This document shows, one piece after another, positions 1 through 10,679 of a DNA stretch of 64,000 nucleotides. The notes under the pieces are model-generated. The model had not been told where the DNA came from and did no database searches. It saw nothing but the letters and a program-made list of their open reading frames with translations. Position 1 is the stretch's first letter. Each line of letters starts with the position of its first letter. The position numbers and the translations under genes are program-made. The stretch is taken from positions 744,001 to 808,000 of the forward strand of contig VWZP01008548.1 of assembly GCA_013396995.1 (NCBI GenBank), written 5' to 3'. This DNA is from Dicaeum eximium. Its lineage: Eukaryota > Chordata > Aves > Passeriformes > Dicaeidae.

Positions 1-3000
1 TTCAATATCCTGAAAAATATTAGGTTCTAGGCAAGAGAAAAAAATCTCAATGACCACAATATGACTTCTCCATAGATTTTCATGGTTCCATTTAGTGACT
101 TTACTGTCCAGGTTTCTTAATAGGCAGATGTTACTCAAATTTATTTATTAAAATAAATAATGTGTTATCATGTAAATAATAATGTAAGCAAAGTAAAAAT
201 ATACACGCAATGGGGCAGTATTTTCCTTTTATGGAAACTAACTGGATATTCTTAGAAAATAGTTTAGAGGAAGAATAAATTGGAGTTTCATGGGTTTTCC
301 TTCTTTATTACTAATAAATCACTGCTTCTGCCTCCCATGTTGACAAGCAGCAGATGTTTCAACACAAACTCCATCAAAGTTAGTAATTTTGTCCTCTCTC
401 TTATCAGTGTTTCTGTCGCTCTGAGGACGACATGCATCAGGAAATAAGTAAGCCTCTATCTATAGGGGCATCACTCAGTCATGCTTAGACAATTATCACT
501 GCAAAACACACTTCAGACTGATCAATAATTGCTTTCCTTGTCAAATTTCTGGATGTCACAAGCAGCACCAAAGGAAGGGATCAGACCAGTGCAAAGCCTT
601 GTCTAGACAGGTAGATTAGACTGCTTTTAGTCCTAGCAGAGGCAAGAGGATGCCTCAGTGGTCTACAGCAAAGCCTAACAAGGCACCCATCACCGTTTTT
701 CCTGTAATGGACTTGGGCAGACTCAGGCTGTGTGAGCAAGGAAAATCCCCCCTCCAAGGGAAGACACCTTATAATCTGAAAAATGCAATATTAGGAATAG
801 CTTGGAAGTGCCACAGTTTGTTCCCTGACAAAGTTTGTTCTGACATAGGCCAGAAAGTTGTTATTTTCAGATGGATTTACAGGGATCAGTTCTTAGATTC
901 CCTTTCATATATCCTTCTTTCCCCTTTATCTTTTTAAAGCTTGGATAGACTGAAGGCCTTCTGTTTGATTCATGTATATCTGCACTTGCAAACCTCAGGC
1001 CTGGAGGAGAGGATACTTGTTTCCAAGATAGAATATTTTGAAAAACCGTAAGTCGAGTTTATTCACAGTCCTCTTTAGACATTCTTCTTCTCTGTAGAAT
1101 ATATCTATATAACTATTTGTCACTGAAGACAGTAAGTCTGGGCAATAGAAAAAGAAACCTACAGATTTTCTTGCACTGAAAACTCAGGTAAAATGCACCT
1201 GATGCCAGAGGAAAAATACATGAAGGCGTAATACAAAAATGTTACATTTATCTAATTTCTGTAATTGTGAGGTCTTTTACTTTAAGGCATAACAAACTGT
1301 GCTATTTGTTATGCCAAACATTATGCGTGTCAGTCATTATAAAACCAGATCCACCTTCCATATGATGTTACCATACCAGTGAGGAGTAATAATTATAAAG
1401 CCTTTTTCTCCCCCACTGCTTCAGTGGTGTCAATCCCACAAAACTCCTGTGCAATTCAGTAAACCTGATACACTGAACACTAGTCATTTCAAGATGTGCT
1501 TCAGCTGCTGCTTGGTTTACATTCCTGTTCAGCTGTTACCTGACTGAGAAATGTAGGGAGTCTTCCTGAAATATTAGTATTTGTTCTAACACCATGAGTG
1601 CCAGAGGACTTCAGGATACACAGTGAGACAGCCAGTTATATTCAGCACAATAATTTGCTTTTCATTACTGACAGAAATAATAAAAAAAAACCCAAATCTA
1701 AAAACTATGAAATTCTTATCAGCATAATGAATTCAAGTGAACAGAAAGACTGTCTGCTCACCCAAAAGAGGCACGCACTGTAAAGATGGTATAGCAAGAA
1801 TCTTTCTCTGTACACACACACACACACTACTACAAGACAACCAGCGGAATTGTGAGCTTTCAGTTTTTATTCCCATTAAGTATTTGATCTTGGATCTAAG
1901 TCTGTGAACGTGAGGTAAAATCTTCATTCTATTGATAAAAGTGTTTTTGTCACTCTGCTTTGGTCTGTGGTAGCTCAGTGCCCTACACTTTCTCAATGGA
2001 ACAACCATGCAAGTATTCCTCAGCCAGATCCATCTGCTGCTTTGAAACATTTAATGGAAAATACTGTAAGATAAAGGCTTTTGCCAAAGCTTGGATTCTT
2101 TGGCAGTGACACATCTATGGCTAACAAGTAATCTTCCTGTCTTGTTGATTTTTTATTTATTAGTAGATATAAACTTTCAGTCAGCCTTCAAAAGTTGAAC
2201 ATAACTGGTTCTCTTGCAGAAGTTTGTCTGTTTCAGTTTAACCAAAAGTGGAAATAAAAAGTTGGTCATGAAGCAGAATTATGCAGTGCTTGAACATGGG
2301 CTTAAACGCATAAGAAACTCATTTCAAGATTAGGACCTGCACGTTTTAGTAGTATTAAGAGGAGGTAATATTGAAAATACAGCTCCTCCCCATGAAATGC
2401 AGACAGGAGGCTCATTTTCATAATCCTTTCTTCAGTTGCATTCTTTCAGTTAGCATTATAAATTATTATGTCAGTGCTCCCACATAGCTGAAGGAAGCTC
2501 CAATTTAAAGTGTGCGGTCACAAATTCTGTTCTTATTAACCCTGATACTACTTGTTCTGACATGCAGTAGATCTTGCATAATATTTGAAAATGTCTAAGA
2601 AGCTATATGGTTAAAAAAATCCCAAAGTCCCAAAAACAGGTCTAAAAATATCTTTGTTTTCTCAAGTAAGTTATGGACAGTACCTAGGCATCTACCTCAC
2701 AATGCAATCCTAAAAGTCTTACCTTGAATGTCATCTAACTGAAGGAAGTTTGTCCACAGCTTGCTTCAATTTGAATAGCTCTGAGAAGCTACACTTGTGA
2801 ATTTGTGGCTGCTCAAAAACCTCTTAGTCGTGCCCTATGTAAGGAATGCACATCTCAAGTCATTTCAGGATCTACAAATAAGATCCTTTTCCTTTTCTCA
2901 CTGAATAAAACAAGGCACACTTACAGAATCAAGCTTTGTGTAAAACATACTGCATTTTGTTTTACTCTATTTTTAAGCACAACCATTACATTTATGTTTA

Positions 3001-3114
3001 AATGGTTTTAGTATTCCTCTAGCTTAGAACGCACTTACTTGGATTTTTGTCTTTATAGATTCAATATCACAACTCCTAGAAGTTCTGGAAGAACATCTTA
3101 GCCGTGTCTATGTC
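1..3114. other. AT-rich non-coding stretch, no gene seen
   Basis: No reading frame here has codon use, length or similarity that I recognise as a gene; the longest open stretches are about 60 to 105 codons and look accidental. It holds one (AC)8 run, listed separately, and scattered AATAAA and A/T runs. CpG is nearly absent, as elsewhere outside the island at 4.5 kb. Intergenic or intronic DNA is the simplest reading. Confidence 0.6.
1812..1827. repeat. (AC)8 microsatellite
   Basis: Eight uninterrupted AC units are seen directly. A short dinucleotide array of this size is common in vertebrate DNA and may vary in length between individuals. Confidence 0.9.
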
Positions 3115-3145
<31 letters not shown>

Positions 3146-3160
3146 GTGCATGTGTGTGTG
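3115..3160. repeat. (TG)n microsatellite, interrupted
   Basis: Thirteen TG units run from 3115 to 3140, followed by a C interruption, a shorter TG run, a CA step and a final five TG units. Alternating purine-pyrimidine DNA of this length can adopt Z-DNA. The interruptions suggest an older and more stable array. Confidence 0.92.
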
Positions 3161-3398
3161 CTCATTCCCAGGCATAGTGGACAAGACTAAAGTGTGAGTT
3201 TTGCCTTGTGTTCTTTATTCCATGAGCTGTGGACATCCCTTGCATGAAACTGTCATTCAAGAAAATCCTTCACAGTGTCAGTAAGCCTGACCCTCTCCAA
3301 GCAATCAGTGAGTTGCAGGTGGTGCACAGGAGGGTGGTGCATGCTTGAATCACATAGGACAAAGAAGAAAAAGCCTCTCAGCTCTTCTGCTTCCTCAG

Positions 3399-3476
3399 AG
3401 AACGATAATGAATTTCTAGCCTGTGATTCAAGTGCTCTTGGTGGCTCGTTTTCCACTTCTAAGAGGTCTATAGCAG
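3399..3476 (+). other. possible exon (weak)
   Basis: A pyrimidine-rich stretch ending in cctcag at 3393-3398 could be a splice acceptor, and cag|gtaaat at 3474-3482 could be a donor. The 78-nt interval is open in one frame only, giving a Ser/Asn/Asp-rich peptide, and that frame runs on through the putative donor to 3586. I recognise no protein. It lies about 1 kb upstream of the CpG island, so it would not belong to a + strand transcript starting there. Chance occurrence is quite possible. Confidence 0.13.
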
Positions 3477-3525
3477 GTAAATCAAAAGAATTCCTAGTAA
3501 CAGTTGCTTTCAGTTGCCTAAACAG

Positions 3526-3580
3526 GGCTCTCTTGTTCTTTGAGAGAATCTGCCAGGAGGTGCAAATTGAGAAGTTACAG
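3526..3580 (+). other. possible exon (weak)
   Basis: The candidate starts after a moderate acceptor (ttgcctaaacag) and ends at ttacag|gtatgagt, a strong 5' splice-site match. The 55-nt interval is open in two of the three frames. One of these continues the open frame that also crosses the candidate at 3399-3476. No domain or known protein is recognisable, and nothing but the splice signals supports it. Confidence 0.13.
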
Positions 3581-3918
3581 GTATGAGTACATGCTCTCCA
3601 TGTGCTCGTGGATAGATCACCATGCTAGTCAGAGTTTCTTCTTCTCTGACTGGTTTAAAGGAAAGAGTGGTTTTCTTTTCTGAAAGATTGCACTCTGTAA
3701 TTCTATATTCTTCCTGTGTTCTAGAGGGAAACAGGTGCTCCTGTGAGGGATATGCAACTTGAACATGAGCATTTCAACTACTAAATGGTTTCCTGGAGCT
3801 TCACCTAACCTCATTTACTAGCTTGAATGCCATAAAAATTACCCATACACTTTGCAAAATTTGGTCTGCTGTGAACTGTGTTATATGGAGGCACAAGGGG
3901 AGTTTCTGTTTGGATTTT

Positions 3919-3938
3919 GTGTGTGTGTGTGTGTGTGT
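3919..3938. repeat. (GT)10 microsatellite
   Basis: Ten perfect GT units are seen directly, followed by tttgtggggg. It is the second TG/GT array within 800 bases. Confidence 0.92.
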
Positions 3939-4347
3939 TTGTGGGGGTTATGTTGATTTACAAGTGTTTTTTTTTTTAATTATCATATAAGTGTCAGAGA
4001 ATGTCTTCATTATCCTGATTAAAAAAAAAAGTCAGAATTAGAGAGTAATTAATCTTCCTTGAAGACATTTACATCTAAATAGCAGTAACTGATCTAATGA
4101 TCTCAAATTTACTGTGCTACAATGAATGTAGATCATGGAACAAAGAATAGTTGGGGGAAAAAGGATTAATATTTATACAGTGTCATTTTTAAACAAAGAC
4201 ATCTAGAATAATCAAATGTGTGTATGTGTAAGAAGAAGTTTCTGTAATCAGGAAGGCATTCCTGTGGTACAGTTTATGGCTTAGGATGCAATGAAAACTA
4301 TTTAAATTGTATTTCAGAGGGCAATCTTAGCTGATGAAGGATAAGTA

Positions 4348-4428
4348 CAAGTTTGTTTGGTTTTTGTTTGGGGTTTTATTTGGGTTTTGGTTTGTTTGGG
4401 GGGGGGAGTTTGATTGGGGGTCGTTATT
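4348..4428 (+). repeat. G/T-rich low-complexity tract with G runs
   Basis: This stretch is almost entirely G and T, with G runs of 4, 3, 9 and 5 separated by T-rich spacers; the nine-G run is at 4398-4406. Four G runs of three or more on one strand can form a G-quadruplex, although the spacers here are long (about 8 to 13 nt). It ends about 75 bases before the CpG island, which is a common place for such tracts near promoters. It also creates a spurious hydrophobic open frame rich in Phe, Trp and Gly. Confidence 0.6.
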
Positions 4429-4500
4429 TTTACAGATAAATATGGAAGCTCTGCTTGTTTTCCCTTTGTTTTCCCTGAAACTGCTGAAACCTTGGCTGCT

Positions 4501-4712
4501 GAGGTCGGGGCGCGGGTTTAGGCTCGCACAATTCCCAATTCCTGCCGAGCGCGTTTCCTTCTGCTCGCGGCCGCTTCTTGGGCGCGGTAAACAGCGGCAT
4601 CTAGAGGCTGCTCGCGGGTACTGCAGGCTCCGCACCCGGCCGCTCCCGGGCCGAGCCTCGGCCGAGCCGCGTGAGACAGAGCGCGGGGCTGGACAGTTGC
4701 CATGGTAACCGC
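4501..4712. promoter_or_regulatory. small CpG island, probable promoter
   Basis: I count about 27 CpG dinucleotides in roughly 210 bases, with strongly raised G+C, while the flanks on both sides have almost none. It includes GC-box-like cggggcgcggg near 4507 and a NotI-type gcggccgc at 4567-4574. In vertebrates, CpG-dense islands like this normally mark unmethylated promoters, often of broadly expressed or bidirectional genes. There is no clear TATA box. An X-box lies on its right edge. The direction of transcription cannot be read from the sequence. Alternatives are an orphan island, an enhancer, or the promoter of a non-coding RNA. Confidence 0.6.
4696..4709. promoter_or_regulatory. RFX X-box (perfect inverted-repeat site)
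   Basis: The sequence gttgcc-at-ggtaac matches the RFX-family X-box pattern GTNRCC-N(0-3)-RGYAAC at every position, with a 2-nt spacer. RFX2/RFX3 sites of this full inverted form are typical of promoters of ciliary genes, and RFX5 sites occur in MHC class II promoters. Its place on the edge of the only CpG island raises the odds that it is functional. The site also contains gccatgg, a Kozak-like start context, so the two readings compete. Confidence 0.55.
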
Positions 4713-4848
4713 CTATTTTATTTACTTTTTAAAGTATTGCCGAATGCCTTCTGCTTTTGGGACACCAGGCATCGTAGCACGCTGTCACAATACTTGGATG
4801 ACTTACGGCTGTTCGTTTAATCACAGGCATTTAAAGAAATTAGGCTAG
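4702..4848 (+). CDS. speculative 48-codon ORF starting inside the X-box
   Basis: An ATG in near-ideal context (gccATGg) at the edge of the CpG island opens a frame of 48 codons, beginning MVTAYFIYFL and ending at TAG 4846-4848. It was noticed because of the start context and promoter position. The product has one short hydrophobic stretch near the N-terminus and several Cys and His residues, but no motif I recognise. The ATG is followed by gtaacc, so a splice donor directly after it is an alternative reading. Most frames of this length are accidental. Confidence 0.12.
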   Translation: MVTAYFIYFLKYCRMPSAFGTPGIVARCHNTWMTYGCSFNHRHLKKLG

Positions 4849-6490
4849 CATCCACTATATAGTGTGAAATACAGTTTTTGGTGCTGTTAGGGTGACAAAA
4901 TATTATGTGAAATTACCATAATAGAAAATAAGGAAATAGCCTGTATATCACGTCGTTTTTACCAGCGCATGTTTAAATAGTCACCTTTAGTTATTTGTGC
5001 TTCTTATAATGTAATTAAAATTGCACTAAGAAATTCATAGAAAGTATTTTTAAAACCTAACTAGAGCCAGAAAATAATAATTCTTCATTCATCAAATAAT
5101 TCTTTGGACACTATGGTAGGAAACAATATCTGTGAAATTATGTAAAGAAGAGGCACATTATGAATGTTGTCTTATATTCACAACTTGACATTACTAGATT
5201 TCCATCTCCCACTTTAGATGCAATAAGAGGAAACAACTAACAAAATCCCATTTCACCAATAGGTGAAGAGTTTCTCTCCCTTTTTTTAATAATTTGGTTC
5301 TGCCATTTTATAGGTTAAAATATTTATCACACTTTTTTTATTAAAAACAAGCAAGCCACAAACCAAGATTAACAGACCAGATAAAATACCTATATATAAA
5401 TAACAAAGTACATGGAAAATTCTTATGGTTTTTCTTAACTGAAATCGTAGGGTTTTTTCTGTCTAGACTCTAAACATCTTCACATTCTGCAGCTCCCTGC
5501 TATCTCTGTTTTGCCAAAGAAGGATCTATCCCACTTCTGTTTGTCAGGGTTTCATATTATGTTGCAAGAATTTAAATATCTAAGACTGTGTCTAATTTCA
5601 GTCATGGGTCAGGCAAGAATGCAATTTGTATAGAACTTGAATGCAGGAGGTGCATTAAGATATAATTCAATATCTGTTTTACAAATGAGATCCATTTAAA
5701 AACATATCATTGCTTAATGAGGCTATACTGTTAATTAAATGAATTAAAATTGTGGTATGAAATAAAATCAAGCAAGACACAATACATGAATTAATTACAA
5801 CAAAGTTTTCTTAAAGCTGTCAAGTTAACTACTTAGATAAAATCTTTGAGAGGAGAATACTGGCTAAAAAAGGCAATTTTCCTTTTATGATGTTGTTATT
5901 TTTGGAGTAACCATTCCATTTTGAAGGTCGACATCACTTACATCCAACAATAAGCTTATATTCATTTGGGTGCATATTAGAGGAGTACTGTTAATATTAC
6001 AATGGTGACAGAATTAATGAAAAATGCTACTGCATTATTTTCTGACCAGGAAGGTTGCAAACATTTGCAGGAATGAATCTAAAGGAAAGAAGATACTTGT
6101 CAGATGATGGTTTTCCTATTCTAGTGACTCTCTCATAAAGTTTTGTGAAAAGGACAATAGGACCATAATTTCATTGTGCTCAAGTAACAGTAGTATTGGT
6201 CAAATAATTTAAAATACTGTTTCTAACCTATTCATATAATAAAAAATCTTGCTTTCTCAGGTAAGAAAGAGGTCACAGAGCTGATGGCAGATGAAAGTAG
6301 AGGGGATGGAGGAAGTGCACACCATGTGCTTCCTGAGGAGACGGAGACCACAACCTTGCAGGGATAAGTGCCTCATCAGCCACATTCCAGTGGATTTGGG
6401 TGTTTGCTTGGTAAATGCATTTATGAGGAGGAAAAAAATGTGTTGCTGCAGTTGCACAGAACCCTTCTTATTTCATCCACTCTTTTTTAT
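4715..6490. other. AT-rich non-coding stretch
   Basis: The sequence returns abruptly to AT-rich, CpG-poor DNA after the island. There are scattered ATTA/TAAT cores and short A and T runs, but no gene, no recognised interspersed repeat and no convincing splice pair on either strand. Confidence 0.55.
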
Positions 6491-6496
6491 TTTCAG

Positions 6497-6546
6497 ACAA
6501 AAACCACTCCTGCACAGAGCTCGAGAGGCCACATATGCAGCAGAGG
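6497..6546 (+). other. possible 50-nt exon with good splice signals
   Basis: A long pyrimidine tract ending in attttcag (AG at 6495-6496) is followed 50 nt later by agagg|gtaagttt (GT at 6547-6548), whose intronic half matches the U1 consensus. All three frames are open. It lies about 1.8 kb downstream of the CpG island on the + strand, so it could be an early exon of a transcript starting there, coding or non-coding. No protein similarity is recognised. A pair like this can occur by chance in a window of this size. Confidence 0.22.
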
Positions 6547-6549
6547 GTA

Positions 6550-8045
6550 AGTTTCTGCACATTAGTGCTTCTAACATGCTCACTAATGTTTATACATCTC
6601 CAGAGGGCTTTGGTGCAGGAAGACAATTGCTCTAGCAGGGTATCTAGAGGTAAAGTGTGAACTCTAATGAAAGAAGTGAAAAAAGCAAACAGCTGGGCTT
6701 CCTATCTCGAGATAGCTGGGGAAATGGAAGCAGTCCATAGGAGCATCAAATGGGAAAATGTGATCTCTTGCACTAGATACTACTTTTTTTTTTTTTTTTT
6801 TGTAGCAAAGGAATGCTTAATGAAATTTAGCTGTAGAAATGATACACATTTAAGAAGTACTAGGTAGCAAAAGATGTGTGACTTTCTGACAAGAAAGGGC
6901 TGTAGTCACAAAGGCCAAGATTGAAGCCAGAAACAAAGGTAATACTAAGAAAAAGGATATGAATTAGGAAACAAGGAGAAAGAAAGCAGCATCTCTGTAA
7001 GTTTGTTAAAATTAAACTAGGATTTTGGATCAGTGGTTGTACAACAATACTTTTATGCTTAGTTGCTGGGTTGATGGGAATATTTACATTTTATACGTGC
7101 TGTTATTTGATAGTATCACGGTGAAGCTGCACAGTTGTCAAGTTGTCAGTGGCCTAATGCCTTGACCTCTATTGCCCTTGGGGGTGATACAGCTCAAAGT
7201 TAAAGGCACTGCCAGATTGTCTCAAGCTGTCCCCACCAAATAGCTTCAGTGCTTGAAAAAAGTCGTGAAGTTAAATTCTTGCTGTTACTACTTTCCAAAA
7301 TACAACTTTTGCACAAAACTAGTTTTGTTAGCTCATTACAAGTGAGTATTTGTGTTAAGTGGGTAGGGATGTCCATGAACTATCAGCATGCTAAGTGTCC
7401 TATAATCATCTACAATACTGCCCTATTATATGAAATGTTGATAGATTGTTCATAGATTCATAGATTGTTTATTTTTCTGGAGAGAAGCCAGGAATTTCCA
7501 TTTCCACAAGTATAGTTCGCTGGTAAAAATACTGTAGTCATTCATGAATTCATTTTTGGGAGAGACATGGTGCAATTTAAAATACTGTAGGAAGGAACAA
7601 CCCTGTCAAATCACATTTTTACCTGCTACACTTAGTTTTTACTTTTTCAGTAATAGTTAATTACATGCCGTATTGAAAATCCTCCACTGCACTGACAAGC
7701 AGCTGAGAAATAGCAGGAGTTTATGAAGCAAATACTTGCCCTTACATTCCAATTCATGGAACTGGGAAGCTCTCGTATAACAGCAATATAGATGAGGGTA
7801 AAGAAGATAGTGAGAACAAGCTTTAGCTGATGGTGTCAGAGGATTGCTGCTGGAAACATCTATTAAATGTGGATTCCTAGTATTGGACTAGATAATCACA
7901 CTGAATTGATAGGATAGCACAGCTTGCAATGGCAGGAATATGTTTGCTGAAAATTTATGTCAAGGTTGCCTTGGAGCTGCCAGCCTCATACCAATATAAG
8001 ATTTCCTTGTCTGTAGAGATGAATTTTGTCATAAACGTCTGGAAA
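6550..8045. other. non-coding stretch
   Basis: It contains an 18-T run at 6784-6801 and a perfect 14-bp palindrome, ctatctcgagatag, at 6702-6715. No gene or interspersed repeat is recognised; open frames here are 60 to 70 codons and look accidental. Confidence 0.5.
6784..6801. repeat. T18 homopolymer
   Basis: Eighteen consecutive T are seen directly. On the minus strand this would be an A18 run, but no retrocopy is recognisable beside it. Confidence 0.9.
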
Positions 8046-8050
8046 CTTAC

Positions 8051-8136
8051 CATTTCTGACTGCTGCTGGTCAGTGCAAACCCATTTGAAACCACTGCCAT
8101 GTCATCCCTAACACCAGCACTAACAGAAATGCAGGC
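8051..8136 (-). other. possible 86-nt exon, one open frame
   Basis: On the minus strand, a strong pyrimidine tract (cttcctgcctgcctcttcttgag, read in two parts at 8137-8159) forms an acceptor. The interval then runs 86 nt to aaatg|gtaagttt, a good donor with GT at 8049-8050. Exactly one frame is open across the whole interval, about 28 codons, beginning ACISVSAGV. I do not recognise the peptide. The quality of both splice sites makes this one of the better exon candidates, but it has no partner exon that I can identify. Confidence 0.22.
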
Positions 8137-10459
8137 CTCAAGAAGAGGCAGGCAGGAAGACCTATGGTTTGAGGGCATGAAAAGTTTCATATTCTCAAAT
8201 GGCAGCTTTAGAAGCAGCTTTTGCTTGTTTAAAAAAGAAAAAAACAATCAATTTTTTTTTTCATTTAAGAAAAGGCCCAAGTTTGATACTGTGTTTTCAG
8301 CTTTTGGCAAAATATGCTCTGTTGGGAAGACTGCAGAACCACAGATCTATGTCTATGAATGTGAGAGTCCTTGCATTCCTGCTCTTCATGTTGCCAATTT
8401 TAGAGCATAAATGTCCATTAAAAATTTTAAAAAACATTTTAAGGATGGAGATTTACGTTTAGACTTTCAGGCTTATGCTTGATTCCTATCAATACAAGGA
8501 ACTCTCTTTTGTGTTTTTTTCCTGCATATTTTTAGTTATGTGAGGCTCAGACAAGCTGAGCTTGTCTCAGCAGTAGGTCAAAGGCAGCATCACACCCTAG
8601 CATGTCTTCAAGCCCTCACTGTTGATCTCCTAGTGAAGTATCTTGCTGAAGTGCTCTGTGATTCCCATCTAGTCTATATATTCAGATTTCTTCTACAAAT
8701 TAAAGCACAACGTGAAGAAGAAGGGAAAAAAAAAGCGGAAAAGTTAATTTTAGCTCTGAAGTTGAGCCTTCAGCAGACCCATCCACTCAGGGAGCGGTGG
8801 AAATCTAGAGTGGAAATACCCCAGGTTTATATCCCATATGACAGTGGGATTCTGTTTCTGAACATCAGGTTCAAATTCAGTTAAGAAATGTCATGATCAT
8901 GTATGGGCTCTCTGAAATCTGAATTCTTTACATAGCATATTATTTGCAGAGAGGGGCTCTGGTGAAACTTCCCTCTGCATTCGCACAGTAAGACAGCAAG
9001 AGACTAAAGAACTCCAAGAGAGAAAAAAAGGACAAAACCAAAGCAAACAAAAAAAAATGTTGCTTAGCAATGCATCCTTTACCACTCCAGGGAGATGGTC
9101 TTTGTCACAGATATTTACGTGTTGTGAGTAGAATTTATTGAAAAGCAGAGAAACATTTGCACAAAGCCAAAAACATAAATAAATGGTGAATTGCATTTTT
9201 TTCAGCACTGAAAAGATCAAACTAGAAGAAAAGACACAAGCAAAAAATGCATGTGTACATGCATTTTTTAAAGTTACTAATTTGGGAAGAGGTGGGTTTT
9301 GTTTGGATTTTTTTTAGATTTTCCTTACTTGTCCTTTCTACTCCTACCCTATTTGTGCCATTTGGTTCAATGTACTGAGTGATAGTTCTGTTAGGGTTTA
9401 TTTTCATATTTGCAACTTTGGGCCTATGAAAGCTTCAGAATGGTGAAAGAAAAAATACTTAACTTTAAAAAATGAGTGTTGGAAGCGTGGCTGACTAGAA
9501 AAATTTTGGGGTTTAATATTTTTTTTAGTGCTTTCATGATTTCAGAATTTTAAGAAACTGAGGAACTGGAAGAATGGAAAAGGTGGGAAAAATCCATCAA
9601 CATTGTTCATATTGACTTTAATTGCAAGGAGCAGGAAAATAAAAATATGTAAACTGGGGGCTTTTCAACTTTTTACATTAATTACTGTCTCAAAATCTTT
9701 TAAGGATTACAGTTGAAAAAAACTGTAGGAGAAAATCATCTATATCAATTGTCCGCATTCTTCCAGGTATTTTGTTTTCATTTCCTTTTTTACTAGAAAG
9801 GCTTGCCTATTTAGACATCTCCTTTTCCCCCACTTATGGTTGGCTTCCTTTGCAGCAGACTGCTACAGACCTCATTCCAAATTGGTGACAGTGTACTTTT
9901 TATACTTTCCCTTCTGGTACAGCACATTCAAATGATAAAAAGCCTTATCATGTGAATGTGCTCACTGGGTACATGAAACCCAGGCATCATGCATATTAGT
10001 TTTTCTCATGGGTTGATTGGTGCCATGCTTTAGGTTACAGGTTTCACAGTTTCCTGTGAGGTACATTTCCTAGTGCAGCATCACACGGTGTCCAAGGTAT
10101 ATTTCACAGCTTTTTTTAAATTCAATTTTATTTTAGCATTTTATCAGGTATAATGCATAGCATTTTTTTATAGCAAACTCTTGCTATGAACATTTTACAG
10201 CATAAACTTGCATATGTATGAAAATATATAGAGATGGCAGGGCATAGATGAGGCAAGAGGTAGAGAATATTTTTAACCTCTAACATTCTCAACACTTGGT
10301 GCAAAACTCAATTTATTTCATAGTGGAATTTGTTCGTGTCTTCCAAGGATTAAAAAAAACTGAATTTAAGGCACAGAAAGTGTCATATTTCGGCTCTAAT
10401 ATTACAAGGCAGAGACACCTGCTGTTTGTGCCAGTATAGATAACTATGATTTTTTATCA

Positions 10460-10482
10460 CCTCAGAAGGAATCCTTCTGAGG
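10460..10482. repeat. perfect hairpin, 10-bp arms, 3-nt loop
   Basis: cctcagaagg and its exact reverse complement ccttctgagg are separated by aat. The 23-nt unit is flanked by unremarkable AT-rich sequence. It would form a tight cruciform or RNA hairpin, but no T tract or gene context suggests a terminator. Confidence 0.85.
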
Positions 10483-10660
10483 AATAGAAATCCCCAGTAC
10501 CTTACTGATCTGTTCTTCTTAAACAAGCAAGTCCTTTGCTTCATGGCTGCACAGGAGAATGACATTTTACAATGTAAGAAATGTGAGAGAAATACACATA
10601 GGATTAGTTGCTTGTTCCCCAATAATCCCTTAAATTCTTTTAGCCTTTACTACCGCTCAC

Positions 10661-10679
10661 CACCGTGTCACGGTGACAT
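10661..10679. repeat. two overlapping palindromes
   Basis: caccgtg-t-cacggtg (10661-10675) and tgtcac-g-gtgaca (10667-10679) are both perfect and share bases. Two CpGs lie inside a CpG-poor region. The arrangement resembles a binding site for a dimeric factor, though it matches no consensus that I can name with confidence. Confidence 0.7.

Larger units (their letters stand above)
3165..4347. other. non-coding stretch upstream of the CpG island
   Basis: Apart from the two weak exon-like intervals described separately, it contains a (GT)10 array, a T run near 3967 and an A run near 4021. I see no promoter or gene that I can support. Confidence 0.5.

Noticed and set aside
4518..4703. Minus-strand 61-codon frame starting in the X-box
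   Set aside because: Arg/Ala-rich peptide expected from CpG-rich DNA; nothing else supports it.
4334..4708. 124-codon frame crossing the G/T tract and CpG island
   Set aside because: The first third is translated low-complexity G/T DNA and the rest is translated CpG island, which tends to lack stops. No domain is recognisable.
7441..7470. tcatagattcatagatt, resembling a CR1 tail
   Set aside because: The following sequence lacks the gtttgg...ggaagggacc wording, so it is a simple short duplication.
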